Source: Bacillota bacterium (GTDB lineage Bacteria > Bacillota > Clostridia > Lachnospirales > Lachnospiraceae). From it: a stretch of 64,000 nt of DNA. Position 1 is the stretch's first letter; the number at the start of each line of letters is the position of its first letter. The stretch is taken from NCBI GenBank assembly GCA_023395555.1, contig JAEWYQ010000073.1, positions 1 to 64,000 on the forward strand. Reading direction: 5' to 3'. The notes under the pieces are model-generated. The model was not told the DNA's origin. It did no database searches and was given only the letters and a program-made list of their open reading frames with translations. The translations under genes were made by a program, and so were the position numbers. Below are positions 1 through 8,789 of the stretch, in pieces.

Positions 1-123
1 CACTCCAGAGAAATCTTGCTTTCAGAACTCCCAGTCCGTTTTTGCATCGCATCGTAACCGCTGTTCCTAATACGCAAAATAGTCTCGGACATGCCGAGAC
101 TGGTGCGACTGCCTGTCGCACAT

Positions 124-156
124 AAAAGGTCCGGGATTTGATCCCGGACCTTTTTT
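124..156. terminator. Terminator downstream of ribU
   Basis: A GC-rich stem (AAAGGTCCGGGAT pairing with ATCCCGGACCTTT, 3-base loop) sits just past the ribU stop. It has a run of six T on the plus strand and four on the minus strand, so it could terminate transcription from either side. Confidence 0.8.
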
Positions 157-185
157 CATTTTATAACAATCCGCCGTTATACCTG

Positions 186-860
186 TTAATTCAGCAGTTT
201 TCCCCGCAGCATGCGGTAGGTATAGTAACCGATGACAGAGATATAAATCCCCTTGAAAATATTGAATGGGGTGATGCCCAAAAGGATCAGGCCTCCCAAA
301 TCCTTTACTGCTGGCACACTGCCGGCAGCAATCCCCACAATGACATCCATTCCTCCCAAAACCTTAGCATATAACGGAAGCATTACATAATAATTCAATA
401 ATGCGCCGGCAACAGTCATAGCTGCCGTACTAATGCCAAAGATCAGAAACAAATAAAGCGCTCTCCCGGATCTCTCTCTGCCCGTCTCTACGGCCGCCTT
501 ATGGACTTCCGCTTTCCGCTTTCCGCCCATGTGGAGCCGGTACAGCAATCCGGCCGGGATGATGTAGGCGCTGCTGATCAGGAAATTCGCCAGCTCTCCC
601 ACCATTCCTGTGGTAGAGGCGGTAATTGCTTTGATTAAGTTCTTAACCAGCTCAACGATCACACCGGCAAAGGGTCCGTAAGTCAATGCGGCAATCAATG
701 CCGGAATATTGCTGAATTCCACTTCCAGAAACCCAAGAGGCTTAAAGGGAAGATGGATCAGCATCAATACATAGGCCAGTGCCGATAAGAGGCTGATGGT
801 TACCATCTGCTTCGTGGAAAATAGGGATTTACTTTGATTCATCATCGTATTTGCTTTCAT
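186..860 (-). CDS. ribU: Riboflavin ECF transporter substrate-binding protein RibU
   Basis: A 224-residue integral membrane S component of an energy-coupling factor transporter, expected to bind riboflavin at the membrane and work with a shared EcfA/A'/T module that is not in this window. The protein has about five to six hydrophobic segments. The N-terminal region reads ISLLSALAYVLMLI followed by LGFLEVEFSNIPALIAA, which matches the RibU pattern of a first helix, an acidic loop and an S/D-IPAL turn. The ATG at 860 is preceded by GGAGAG at good spacing. The FMN riboswitch in its leader makes the flavin substrate nearly certain and predicts repression when FMN is high. Length is slightly above the usual 190-210 because of a charged cytoplasmic loop (GGKRKAEVHKAAVETGRERS). 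Confidence 0.9.
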   Translation of the reverse strand: MKANTMMNQSKSLFSTKQMVTISLLSALAYVLMLIHLPFKPLGFLEVEFSNIPALIAALTYGPFAGVIVELVKNLIKAITASTTGMVGELANFLISSAYIIPAGLLYRLHMGGKRKAEVHKAAVETGRERSGRALYLFLIFGISTAAMTVAGALLNYYVMLPLYAKVLGGMDVIVGIAAGSVPAVKDLGGLILLGITPFNIFKGIYISVIGYYTYRMLRGKLLN

Positions 861-918
861 TTTGTTCTCTCCTTTTTTAATACAAAGGAAAAATTCCTGG
901 CGATGCAGAACAGATCTT

Positions 919-960
919 AAAAAAATGCCCTCAATTTTAAATAGATTAAAATTGGGGCAT
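919..960 (-). terminator. Intrinsic terminator, expression platform of the FMN riboswitch
   Basis: On the minus strand ATGCCCCAATTTTAA pairs with TTAAAATTGAGGGCAT and is followed by seven T. It lies between the riboswitch aptamer and ribU, so it is the likely switchable terminator by which bound FMN stops transcription. Confidence 0.8.
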
Positions 961-980
961 AGAAAATCGATCCTATTCTG

Positions 981-1110
981 CTTCTCTTCTCACATCCAGA
1001 CTTTACTGTCGGTTTTGGAATTGCACCAAATCAATCCTTGATGATAAAATATCATCCAAGAGTCGCGGACTATACCGCCGGTCGGGAATTTCACCCTGCC
1101 CCGAAGAATT
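981..1110 (-). promoter_or_regulatory. FMN riboswitch (RFN element)
   Basis: The minus strand contains the conserved RFN blocks in order: GGGGCAGGGTGAAATTCCC, GACCGGCGGTATAGTCC, GCGACTC, a variable hairpin, TTGATTTGGTGCAATTCC, AAAACCGACAGTAAAGTC and GGATGTGAGAAGAAG. These are the diagnostic core sequences of the FMN aptamer. A terminator stem lies between the aptamer and ribU. Confidence 0.97.
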
Positions 1111-1135
1111 TACCTTTATTTATTTTTACAGCACC

Positions 1136-1164
1136 ATCATACAACAGACTCTGCTTTCTGTCAA
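1136..1164 (-). promoter_or_regulatory. Sigma-A promoter of ribU
   Basis: TTGACA, a 17-base spacer and TATGAT lie just upstream of the FMN aptamer on the minus strand, giving a riboswitch that begins about 20 bases into the transcript. Confidence 0.85.
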
Positions 1165-1228
1165 TATCCTATCGGCCAAAATTTCACCGCAGCTATAACT
1201 ATTCGGTTACCGTTCAGAGGGGGCATAA

Positions 1229-3016
1229 CTATTCGTGAAAGCGGAAGGACACTATGGTTCCTGCCCCCTTTTTACTGGATATCTTAATGGCCGCCTCCTC
1301 TCCATAGGTGAGTATCAGACGCAGATTTGTGTTATAAATACCGATATGAGCGGTCTGATCAATATTTCTGTTATGGAGGCTGCTCCGAATCTCTGCCAGC
1401 TGCCGGGAATCAATTCCAATTCCGTTATCTATGATATACACCCGGATATCGTCCCGGCTTTTGAATATTTTAACCTTGACCAGTCCCCTTCGCGGCAATT
1501 CCTTAATGCCGTGATGGAGGCTGTTCTCCAGCAGGGGCTGGAGCAGCAGATGGATCACCTTCTCCTTCAGCACGCTGTCATCATAATCCCAATACAGGAT
1601 AAAGGGATTTTCATACCGGAACTTTTGAATTTCCGCATAGGCCTTGCAGATGGCGATCTCATCCCGGATTTCCACTCTCTTCAAGGTGTTTTCCAGAGAG
1701 TACTTCAGAATATCCGAAAGATTGTGTGTCAGCTTGCTGGCATTGTTTTCTATGGGCTTTAAACGCAGTATTTCCATATCAATGGTCTGGAGGGTATTAA
1801 AAATAAAATGAGGGCTTAATTGGAGCTGCAGCGCCGCCAGCTGGGCATCCTTCTGCTTTACCTGTGCCTGGACCAGATTCAGCTGCAATATATTGCTGGA
1901 AATAAAGGTCTGTACAATATTATTGAATATCACATCATATTCATTTTTTGTATTCAGCCGGAGCATTTCTTTGTAATTATCTCCCCTCTCTGCTATAGAG
2001 AACAGATCCAGCAGATTCTGCAGCTGTCTGAATTTCTTATTTGTTACGACCCAGCTTAAGCTAATACTCAGCAGTATGCTGAAGATAAACATAATGGAAA
2101 AGGTCAGCAGGGTGGAGTTCATGGTTTTGAACACTGCGGAATTGGGAATAAGGGAAAGAATCTGAAGATCATAATCAGGAATTGGGGAGGTGAAATAAAA
2201 ATAGTCCACCCCCTGTACCTTCATACTGTAAAAGGCAGGCTTAGAATCAGAATGCTTTAATTTCACGTTATGGAAGGTATCATTATAATAATCTAAATTC
2301 TCGATTCCCGTGCTTCCGAATAAGATGTTGTTCTGGCTGTCAGTAATCAGGGTAAAGGAGTCTTCATAGATCTGATTGGAGGAAAGCATATTAGAAAGCT
2401 TTGCATAATCCAGATTGATTACCATAATCCCCTGAAAGGACTCCAGCCTCCGGAATATGGATACCGTCTCCTTGGCTGTCTCAAAGGAAAAATATCTTAC
2501 CTTTCTCCGGGTAATCCACTGCTGCGTCTCTAAATGAGTATTCTGGCAGATGGAAAGCCAGTCCTTATCCATACTGTCGGGAGAATTAATATTAGTGAAC
2601 TCCTTGACGTTGCTGAAGAAATTACCATAAGGATTATCAAAATAAATATAAATAGAATCCACATATTCGTTGAGGCTGGCACCGGTACTGATAATGGAAA
2701 ATATGGTATTCTTATAGACATTGCTTTTATAGTCCATTGATTCCCTATTTAAAAGCTTGGAGACGGCCAGTGAAAGGGAAGGCTTGGAGGAAAACAGGGC
2801 GGTCTCTTCCGAAAATACTGTCAGGACAGAATTCACGTTATACAGAATATTAATTCTGGACTGATCCGCATAGGAAGATAGTTCCTCCTGCAGCTGATGC
2901 CTGTAGTAAACGATCAGGGAGGTGCCCAGTATGACAATTGGAAAGGTAAAATACAAAAGATACACTATTAAATTTCTAAAAAAATATTTTTTCTGTACCC
3001 TGCTATGTTTTTTCAC
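1229..3016 (-). CDS. Sensor histidine kinase, YesM/LytS-like
   Basis: A 595-residue membrane kinase. There is a transmembrane helix near residues 16-37, an extracellular sensor of about 265 residues, and a second helix near 302-325. The His_kinase module follows, with the phospho-acceptor H403 in QLSPHFIFNTLQ. The ATPase domain shows an N box (QPLLENSLHHGI, 493-504) and the nucleotide motif DNGIGID (530-536). Kinases of this type sense extracellular sugars or their binding proteins and phosphorylate an AraC-type regulator. Its ATG overlaps the regulator stop by four bases, so the pair is translationally coupled. The next gene group is the divergent sugar ABC operon starting at 3952, its likely target. 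The ligand cannot be told from sequence. Confidence 0.9.
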   Translation of the reverse strand: MKKHSRVQKKYFFRNLIVYLLYFTFPIVILGTSLIVYYRHQLQEELSSYADQSRINILYNVNSVLTVFSEETALFSSKPSLSLAVSKLLNRESMDYKSNVYKNTIFSIISTGASLNEYVDSIYIYFDNPYGNFFSNVKEFTNINSPDSMDKDWLSICQNTHLETQQWITRRKVRYFSFETAKETVSIFRRLESFQGIMVINLDYAKLSNMLSSNQIYEDSFTLITDSQNNILFGSTGIENLDYYNDTFHNVKLKHSDSKPAFYSMKVQGVDYFYFTSPIPDYDLQILSLIPNSAVFKTMNSTLLTFSIMFIFSILLSISLSWVVTNKKFRQLQNLLDLFSIAERGDNYKEMLRLNTKNEYDVIFNNIVQTFISSNILQLNLVQAQVKQKDAQLAALQLQLSPHFIFNTLQTIDMEILRLKPIENNASKLTHNLSDILKYSLENTLKRVEIRDEIAICKAYAEIQKFRYENPFILYWDYDDSVLKEKVIHLLLQPLLENSLHHGIKELPRRGLVKVKIFKSRDDIRVYIIDNGIGIDSRQLAEIRSSLHNRNIDQTAHIGIYNTNLRLILTYGEEAAIKISSKKGAGTIVSFRFHE

Positions 3017-3759
3017 GGAAGCTGTCCGCCTCTCTCCCGGTATTCCTTGGGGGATATATTGTAATAATTCCGAAAGGTACGGGAAAAGTTCTTCGGACTG
3101 TCATATCCGATTTCATCCGAGATCTCATATATTTTATTTCCGGTATTGCTTAACAGAACACAGGCCCGCTCCATCCTTTTTTGTAACAGATATTCTGAAA
3201 AAGAGCATCCGGTACGGCTCTTAAATAGGCGGGACAGATAACTGCTGCTCAGATGTGCTGTCATAGCGGCTTCTTCCAGAGTGGCGGTGCTCAGATTCTC
3301 CATGAGGTAGGCCTTTACCGTATGAATAATCCGTTCATAATACTGATTGGGATGAATCTCCTGAAATGCGGCAGGTATCTGCCGGTTTAACTCGTCCCTC
3401 AGCTTTAAGAAGGCAAGCATTAATGCAGGATATTTGATTGGCTTTACCAGGAAGTCCCTTACATTATAGCGCAGGGCCTGCTGTGCATAGGTGAAATCAC
3501 GGTACGCCGAGATCAGGATCACATTAATCAAGGGATAATTTTCAGAGATAAGCCGGGACAGCTCAAGACCATCCACCAGAGGCATGCGTACATCCGTCAG
3601 GACAGCACAGGTATCCTGATGGCTCTTCAAGTATTGCCAGGCAGAGCTTCCGTTAGAAAAATCAGCCACGACGGAAAAGCCTGTTTCGTTCCATGGGAAT
3701 AAATGAACAAGCCCGCTGCGGATATTTTCATCATCTTCCACTATAATCAACGAATACAT
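3013..3759 (-). CDS. Response regulator with AraC-type DNA-binding domain, YesN-like
   Basis: A 248-residue regulator. The N-terminal receiver begins LIIVEDDENIRSG with acidic pocket E8/D9/D10, phospho-acceptor D56 in LTDVRMP, and the switch lysine in FLVKPIKYP. The C-terminal 100 residues form two AraC-type helix-turn-helix units ending in YDSPKNFSRTFRNYYNISPKEYR, the family signature. I chose the ATG at 3759 because AAAGGATGAG precedes it and the receiver starts there; an ATG at 3771 sits directly on the Shine-Dalgarno sequence. It is transcribed ahead of its kinase and divergently from the sugar ABC operon, and presumably activates that operon. Confidence 0.9.
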   Translation of the reverse strand: MYSLIIVEDDENIRSGLVHLFPWNETGFSVVADFSNGSSAWQYLKSHQDTCAVLTDVRMPLVDGLELSRLISENYPLINVILISAYRDFTYAQQALRYNVRDFLVKPIKYPALMLAFLKLRDELNRQIPAAFQEIHPNQYYERIIHTVKAYLMENLSTATLEEAAMTAHLSSSYLSRLFKSRTGCSFSEYLLQKRMERACVLLSNTGNKIYEISDEIGYDSPKNFSRTFRNYYNISPKEYRERGGQLP

Positions 3760-3838
3760 AGGGTATCTCATCCTTTCAATGAAGCATAATGTCATATAAT
3801 GATACCTTTGTGCTGATACTAACATAGCATGAAGACAT

Positions 3839-3876
3839 TTGTCAATACGGCGGGCTTTTTCTGCTCCGCATATAAT
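3839..3876 (+). promoter_or_regulatory. Candidate activated promoter of the sugar ABC operon
   Basis: A perfect TATAAT lies at 3871-3876, about 75 bases before the binding-protein gene. No good -35 is found at 17 bases; a TTGTCA sits too far away at 3839. A strong -10 with a missing -35 is what an AraC-type activator-dependent promoter often looks like. This is a suggestion only. Confidence 0.35.
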
Positions 3877-3951
3877 GCTACAATCTCAACAGGTGAAGGA
3901 CATTCATAAAACAGAATGAACTCTGCTGGAAAAATATGAGGAGGTAAGGAA

Positions 3952-5334
3952 ATGAAGAAAGTATTAAGTATTATTGTAAGCTTCATTATGGTCTTTTCCT
4001 TAACTGCGTGCAGCAACAGCACGGAGCAAAAAAAGGGCCAGGCAGACAAGGATCCCGCCGGTGTAACCGCGAAAGCGGAGCAGCCCACGGCTGCGGCAGA
4101 GGATATCCAGCCAGAGGAACCGGTAACGCTGCGTTTTTCCTGGTGGGGCGGCGATGCCAGGCATGAAGCAACCCTGGAAGCAATCAAGCTATATCAACAG
4201 GAACACCCCAATGTAACCATTGAGCCTGAATATTCCAGCTTTGACGGTTATTATGAAAAGCTGGTTACCCAACTATCTTCGGGCAATGCACCAGATTTTT
4301 TCCAGGTGGATCAGGGCTGGGTTGCGGAATTGTACGCCAGAGGAGATTCCTTTGCCAATATGTCACAGTACTCCAGCCTGATTGATCTCTCCGCGATCCA
4401 GGAGTCCTTAATGGAGGATTATTGCACCATTAACGGCGAAGTGGTAGTTCTTCCCCTGGGCTATAATGGTACGGTGTTTCTCTATAACAAAACCTTATTG
4501 GCCGACTGGTGTGACGAAAGCGGTAACTTGAAAATAAATTCCTGGAATGATTTTATTCAAGTTGGAAAGGAATTGCATGAGAAGGATCCGGAGACTTATC
4601 TTACTACATCCTTTACTGACGGTTACCTGCGCTATATTTTGAAACCCATGCTGGAGCAAATTACAAATAAGATTGATATACAGGATGATTTTACCCTTGG
4701 CTTTACAGATGAGCAGATGACCGACGCATTCTCCCGCTTTATGGAAATCTTTGATAAACAGATTTCCCAGCCCTATGACGAAGCTGTGGTTTACACCACG
4801 ATGCAGAACAATCCTTTATGGCTGAACGGTAAAATCGGCGGAATCTTCCTGTTCTTCTCCAATATTGATACTGAAATTGCCGGATTGGATTATGAATACG
4901 GTGTCGTACCCATTCCGATGTTTGAAGAAGCCTCGATTTCAGGGCAGGAATGCTGCCCGTCACTGATGGTTGCCATTAATAAGAACACCGATCAGAAACA
5001 GCAGCAGGCAGCGGCAGAATTCATTGACTGGTTCTTGAACAGCAAGGATGCCTCCCTGATTCTGAATACGGTTCGGGGTGTGCCCGGAAGCGTTCCGGCA
5101 TTGGATGCCTTAAATAGCAATCATGTGCTGAGCAGTCTCATGTCGCAGGCCATTGATATTTCTAACAAAACTATTTCCTTAAAGAACGGGGCCTATGAGA
5201 TGAACTCTTCCGTTAAATCCGTATATGTGGATTATATGGAAAAAGTGATTTATGGGATAGTCCCGGCAGCGGATGCCGCAAAGGATATGCGGGAGGATCT
5301 GCTGGCCGTATTGGGAACGTTGAAGGAAAGATAA
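3952..5334 (+). CDS. Sugar ABC transporter substrate-binding lipoprotein
   Basis: A 460-residue extracellular solute-binding protein of the SBP_bac_1 family. A lipoprotein signal runs to the lipobox LTAC with the lipidated cysteine near residue 20, then a low-complexity linker, then the typical carbohydrate-binding fold beginning VTLRFSWWGGDARHEATLEAI. GNAPDFFQVDQGW and the late AAAEFIDWFLNSKDAS segment fit oligosaccharide binders. It starts at an ATG with AGGAGGTAAGGAA. It heads an operon of two permeases, two flavoproteins and a GH105 hydrolase, so the ligand is probably a short glycan carrying an unsaturated uronic acid; that part is inference. A strong hairpin follows the stop codon. Confidence 0.93.
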   Translation: MKKVLSIIVSFIMVFSLTACSNSTEQKKGQADKDPAGVTAKAEQPTAAAEDIQPEEPVTLRFSWWGGDARHEATLEAIKLYQQEHPNVTIEPEYSSFDGYYEKLVTQLSSGNAPDFFQVDQGWVAELYARGDSFANMSQYSSLIDLSAIQESLMEDYCTINGEVVVLPLGYNGTVFLYNKTLLADWCDESGNLKINSWNDFIQVGKELHEKDPETYLTTSFTDGYLRYILKPMLEQITNKIDIQDDFTLGFTDEQMTDAFSRFMEIFDKQISQPYDEAVVYTTMQNNPLWLNGKIGGIFLFFSNIDTEIAGLDYEYGVVPIPMFEEASISGQECCPSLMVAINKNTDQKQQQAAAEFIDWFLNSKDASLILNTVRGVPGSVPALDALNSNHVLSSLMSQAIDISNKTISLKNGAYEMNSSVKSVYVDYMEKVIYGIVPAADAAKDMREDLLAVLGTLKER

Positions 5335-5349
5335 AACATAGACTAGTGA

Positions 5350-5394
5350 AATAGAAATCCAGGTCCTATGTCCCATAAGACTTGGATTTCTATT
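5350..5394 (+). other. Intergenic hairpin after the binding-protein gene
   Basis: AATAGAAATCCAGGTC pairs with GACTTGGATTTCTATT (15 of 16) around a 13-base loop, ending directly before the AAGGAG of the next gene. It has no T run. Such stems often stabilise the binding-protein mRNA and lower expression of the permeases. Confidence 0.7.
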
Positions 5395-5408
5395 AAGGAG
5401 AGATAAGC

Positions 5409-6284
5409 ATGCGCAAAAAAGACGAATACCTGGGATATCTCTACATTGTACCATGGCTGTTGGGATTTCTGGTATTAACCTTATATCCCTTTGTAATTTC
5501 ATTTTTTTACTCCCTGACGGATTATGATGTATTCCGTATCAAATTTGTGGGACTGGATAACTACATTCATATCTTTACAAAAGATAAAATGTTCTGGAAC
5601 TCCTTGTCAAAAACCATATTATATACCGTTGTTTCCGTTCCTCTTAAACTTAGTGCCGCCTTGCTGGTTGCTGTTATTCTCAACAAGCTGAGGCGCGGAA
5701 GAAGTATCTTCTATACCATATTCTATCTTCCCTCCATATTGGGCTCCAGTGTAGCGCTGGCGATTTTATGGAAATATATCTTTAAAAATGACGGTCTGAT
5801 CAACCTTTTGCTTCATGCCATCGGAGTGAACGGAGCCAACTGGATCGGAAATCCGAAGCTGGTCCTATACGTCATGATGCTGCTTCCCCTTTGGCAAATG
5901 GGGGCGCCGATGGTATTGTTTTTGGCTGCACTGAAAAATGTCCCTTCGGATGTAATAGAAGCCGCCCGGATCGACGGTGCACCTCCGGTGAAGATTTTCT
6001 TTAAGATAACCTTCCCTCTTATTTCACCGATTGTTTTCTTTAATTTAATTATGCAGACCATTGAAATTATTCAGATATTTACGCCGGCTTATTTAATTAC
6101 GAAGGGAGGACCTGTAAAGCAGACCTATTTATATTCATTATATCTGTATGATACCGCATTCCGTGATTCACGGATGGGATATGCCAGCTCGCTGTCGTGG
6201 ATACTGTTTATCATTATCATTACATTTACTCTGGCATTCTTTGGTTTTTCTAAAAAATGGGTCTTCTATGGTGATGAGACATGA
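5409..6284 (+). CDS. Sugar ABC transporter permease, MalF/UgpA type
   Basis: A 291-residue permease with six predicted membrane helices, the first at LYIVPWLLGFLVLTLYPFV. The cytoplasmic coupling motif EAARIDGAPPVKIFFKITFPLI matches the EAA loop of binding-protein-dependent sugar permeases. It starts with AAGGAG at 5395 and overlaps the next permease by four bases (ATGA), so the two are coupled. No ATPase gene occurs in the operon; energy is probably provided by a shared MsmK-type ATPase encoded elsewhere, as is common in Firmicutes. Confidence 0.94.
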   Translation: MRKKDEYLGYLYIVPWLLGFLVLTLYPFVISFFYSLTDYDVFRIKFVGLDNYIHIFTKDKMFWNSLSKTILYTVVSVPLKLSAALLVAVILNKLRRGRSIFYTIFYLPSILGSSVALAILWKYIFKNDGLINLLLHAIGVNGANWIGNPKLVLYVMMLLPLWQMGAPMVLFLAALKNVPSDVIEAARIDGAPPVKIFFKITFPLISPIVFFNLIMQTIEIIQIFTPAYLITKGGPVKQTYLYSLYLYDTAFRDSRMGYASSLSWILFIIIITFTLAFFGFSKKWVFYGDET

Positions 6285-7117
6285 AAACAAAAATAAATAA
6301 GTTTAATACCTATCTTTTGGTGACATTACTGGCTGTGATCATCGGCTATCCCATCCTATGGCTGTTTTTGGCCGCCTTTAAGGAGAATGCCGAGATCTTC
6401 ACCTCTGCAAAGCTGCTTCCTGTGCATTTTACTTTAGACGGCTTCCGGAACGGCTGGCGCTCAACCGCGGCAGTTCCCTTTTCCACCTTTTTAAAAAACT
6501 CCTGTATTATGGTATTTCCTACGGCTGCATTAACTGTGTGCTCTGCTTGCATCGTTGCATACGGCTTCTCAAGGTTTGATTTCAAAGGAAGGAAGCTTCT
6601 CTTCACACTGATGATTTCGACTATGATGCTGCCCAATACGGTAATTATGATCCCCAGATACCTGCTGTTTCATAAGCTGGATTTACTGAACAGCTATGCA
6701 CCCTTTTATGTTATGTCAGCCCTGGCTACCAATCCGTTTTTTACTTATCTGCTGATTCAGTTCTTTCGGGGAATACCTGCCGAGTTGGATGAAGCAGCTT
6801 ATATGGACGGAGCCGGAAGGTGGAAGATATTGACGCACATCATTCTGCCGCTATCGAAAGCGCCTATGATATCGGCAGCCCTGTTTCAGATTGTCTGGAC
6901 CTGGAATGATTTCTTTAATCCTCTGCTCTATATTGACCGGGTCAAGAATTATCCGGTATCGCTGGGTCTAAGACTGGCCATCGATGCGGATTCTGCAGTT
7001 AACTGGAACAGTATTATTGCCATGTCCTGTGTCAGCCTGCTGCCCATCATTATTATATTCCTGTTTATGCAAAAATATTTTGTTCAGGGTGTTGCTACTA
7101 CCGGATTAAAAAGTTAA
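6281..7117 (+). CDS. Sugar ABC transporter permease, MalG type
   Basis: A 278-residue partner permease with six membrane helices. The EAA loop reads DEAAYMDGAGRWKILTHIILPLS and the C-terminal end VQGVATTGLKS is typical of the MalG/CUT1 group. It forms the heterodimeric channel with the preceding permease; the ATG overlaps that gene's stop. The following oxidoreductase begins 27 bases downstream, so it lies in the same transcript. Confidence 0.94.
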   Translation: MKTKINKFNTYLLVTLLAVIIGYPILWLFLAAFKENAEIFTSAKLLPVHFTLDGFRNGWRSTAAVPFSTFLKNSCIMVFPTAALTVCSACIVAYGFSRFDFKGRKLLFTLMISTMMLPNTVIMIPRYLLFHKLDLLNSYAPFYVMSALATNPFFTYLLIQFFRGIPAELDEAAYMDGAGRWKILTHIILPLSKAPMISAALFQIVWTWNDFFNPLLYIDRVKNYPVSLGLRLAIDADSAVNWNSIIAMSCVSLLPIIIIFLFMQKYFVQGVATTGLKS

Positions 7118-7144
7118 GCCGCTATGCGGCAGAGGGAGGTTAGA

Positions 7145-8659
7145 ATGAAAGAAGTAAAAACAATTGCCGAGATTGATGTACTGGTATGCGGGGGAGGCTG
7201 CGCAGGCTGTGCGGCAGCTCTTGCCGCTGCAAAAACAGGTGCGAAAACCATGCTATTGGAACGAAACGGTTTTCTTGGCGGAATTGCCAGCTCCAGTATG
7301 ATTTCCAACATTTATAATCATTTCGTAGCCAAGGATGGAAGGCTGGTAATGAAGGGGCTTGGCCTGGAGCTCATGGACCGGTTGATTCAAAGGAATGCGG
7401 CAACTCCGAAATGGCAGTTCCCGGATGGAAGGCTGGTTCATGATCCGGAACAGATGAAGCTGGTTTTTGATGAAATGATGGAGGATTATGGGGTACAGGT
7501 GTTGTTTCATACTATGGCACTGGCGCCCTATGTCATCGATAAAACCCTGGCGGGAGTGTATGTGAACACTCCTGATGGAGTTGCTTTTATCAGAGCAAAG
7601 CAGGTAATCGATACCACCGGTGAGTGTGATATGGCATGGAAGGCAGAAGCACCCACAAGATATGCCAGCGGAATGGCGACCCTTACCTTTAAATTCGCCA
7701 ATGTGAAGCTTGAAAAGCTGTATGAACATTTCAAAAGGCATCCGGAAACCTTCCCCATCGGAATTGATGCCATGAAGAATTTTGAGGAATTTGAGGAGGT
7801 ATGGCTTAACCGTGATGTTCTATACTTTCCCCACTCCGGCGGGGAGGATTGGAATCTGTTCCAGGATGCCATTGAGAACGGGACCTTCCAAAAGGAAATC
7901 GGGGATATCTTCTCCATGGATTCCTGCTGCATCATTGGAATGAAGGGCTCGGATACCGCGGTAATCAATTCCCAGATGTGGAGAATCCCTTCCCTGGATC
8001 CCTATGTCCTGTCGGATGCCGAAGCCAGAGCCCATGACGCGGTATATTATGTGGCAGACTTTATGATCAGGAACATCCCCGGCTTTGAGGATGCCTACGT
8101 GGCTCAGATCTCGGATGAGTTGGCCCTTCGGGTAAGCAGAGGAATTATTGGTGACGAGACCTTTGATAAGGATGAGCACACCGTCCACGACAGGTTAATC
8201 TCCAATGACCCTACGGCCAACGGTACGGATATTGAATACAATATCCTGCGCAATCTCACAGACGATCCTAAATATGCAAAATCCCAGTCAATGGAAGAGA
8301 AAAACATTCATACAGATGATGTAATCGCCTGCAGACCGAGACAAATGAACTTTAAGCTAACCGGTGAATTTGTAAGTAATGATACTGTGGATATTCCCTT
8401 TGGCGTCATGCTTCCTCTGGATATCGAGAATCTTCTGGTTGCCAGCGGCAAGAGCGTATCGGCAGTTCCCCAGACAATGCTGCGTTATCAGTCGGCAGGC
8501 ATGGCCCTGGGACAGGCCGCCGGAGTAGCGGCCGCCCTTGCTTCAAAGGAAGGCCTCATTGTACGTCAGGTAAATATCCGTGAGATTCAAAAAGAGCTTC
8601 TCCGTCAGGATGTCTATCTGGGTGATGAAGACAGATTTAAGGCGCTTATGAAGGAATAA
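7145..8659 (+). CDS. FAD-dependent oxidoreductase (FAD_oxidored family)
   Basis: A 504-residue cytoplasmic flavoprotein. The FAD-binding Rossmann motif is near the N-terminus (DVLVCGGGCAGCAAALAAAKTG, ending in the acidic LLERNG), with GFLGGIAS after it. The C-terminal part (NLLVASGKSVSAVPQTMLRYQSAGMALGQAAGVAAALA) is the second conserved FAD contact of the family. The ATG at 7145 follows GGGAGGTTAGA; an earlier in-frame ATG at 7124 lacks such a site. Family members occur in sugar and polysaccharide loci, but their reactions are mostly undefined. Placed between the permeases and a GH105 hydrolase, it may oxidise the imported sugar or glycoside. The substrate is unknown. Confidence 0.85.
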   Translation: MKEVKTIAEIDVLVCGGGCAGCAAALAAAKTGAKTMLLERNGFLGGIASSSMISNIYNHFVAKDGRLVMKGLGLELMDRLIQRNAATPKWQFPDGRLVHDPEQMKLVFDEMMEDYGVQVLFHTMALAPYVIDKTLAGVYVNTPDGVAFIRAKQVIDTTGECDMAWKAEAPTRYASGMATLTFKFANVKLEKLYEHFKRHPETFPIGIDAMKNFEEFEEVWLNRDVLYFPHSGGEDWNLFQDAIENGTFQKEIGDIFSMDSCCIIGMKGSDTAVINSQMWRIPSLDPYVLSDAEARAHDAVYYVADFMIRNIPGFEDAYVAQISDELALRVSRGIIGDETFDKDEHTVHDRLISNDPTANGTDIEYNILRNLTDDPKYAKSQSMEEKNIHTDDVIACRPRQMNFKLTGEFVSNDTVDIPFGVMLPLDIENLLVASGKSVSAVPQTMLRYQSAGMALGQAAGVAAALASKEGLIVRQVNIREIQKELLRQDVYLGDEDRFKALMKE

Positions 8660-8789
8660 CAGAGGTTGTTTGTGAACACATTACGGTTCAGCCTGTGGGT
8701 GCAGCTGGGCATAGTGCTCCCTCACACACAGGATGGATGACATATAGCTGATGAGAAGCTGCTCCGTTGAAGCAGCAGATGGAGGTAGA

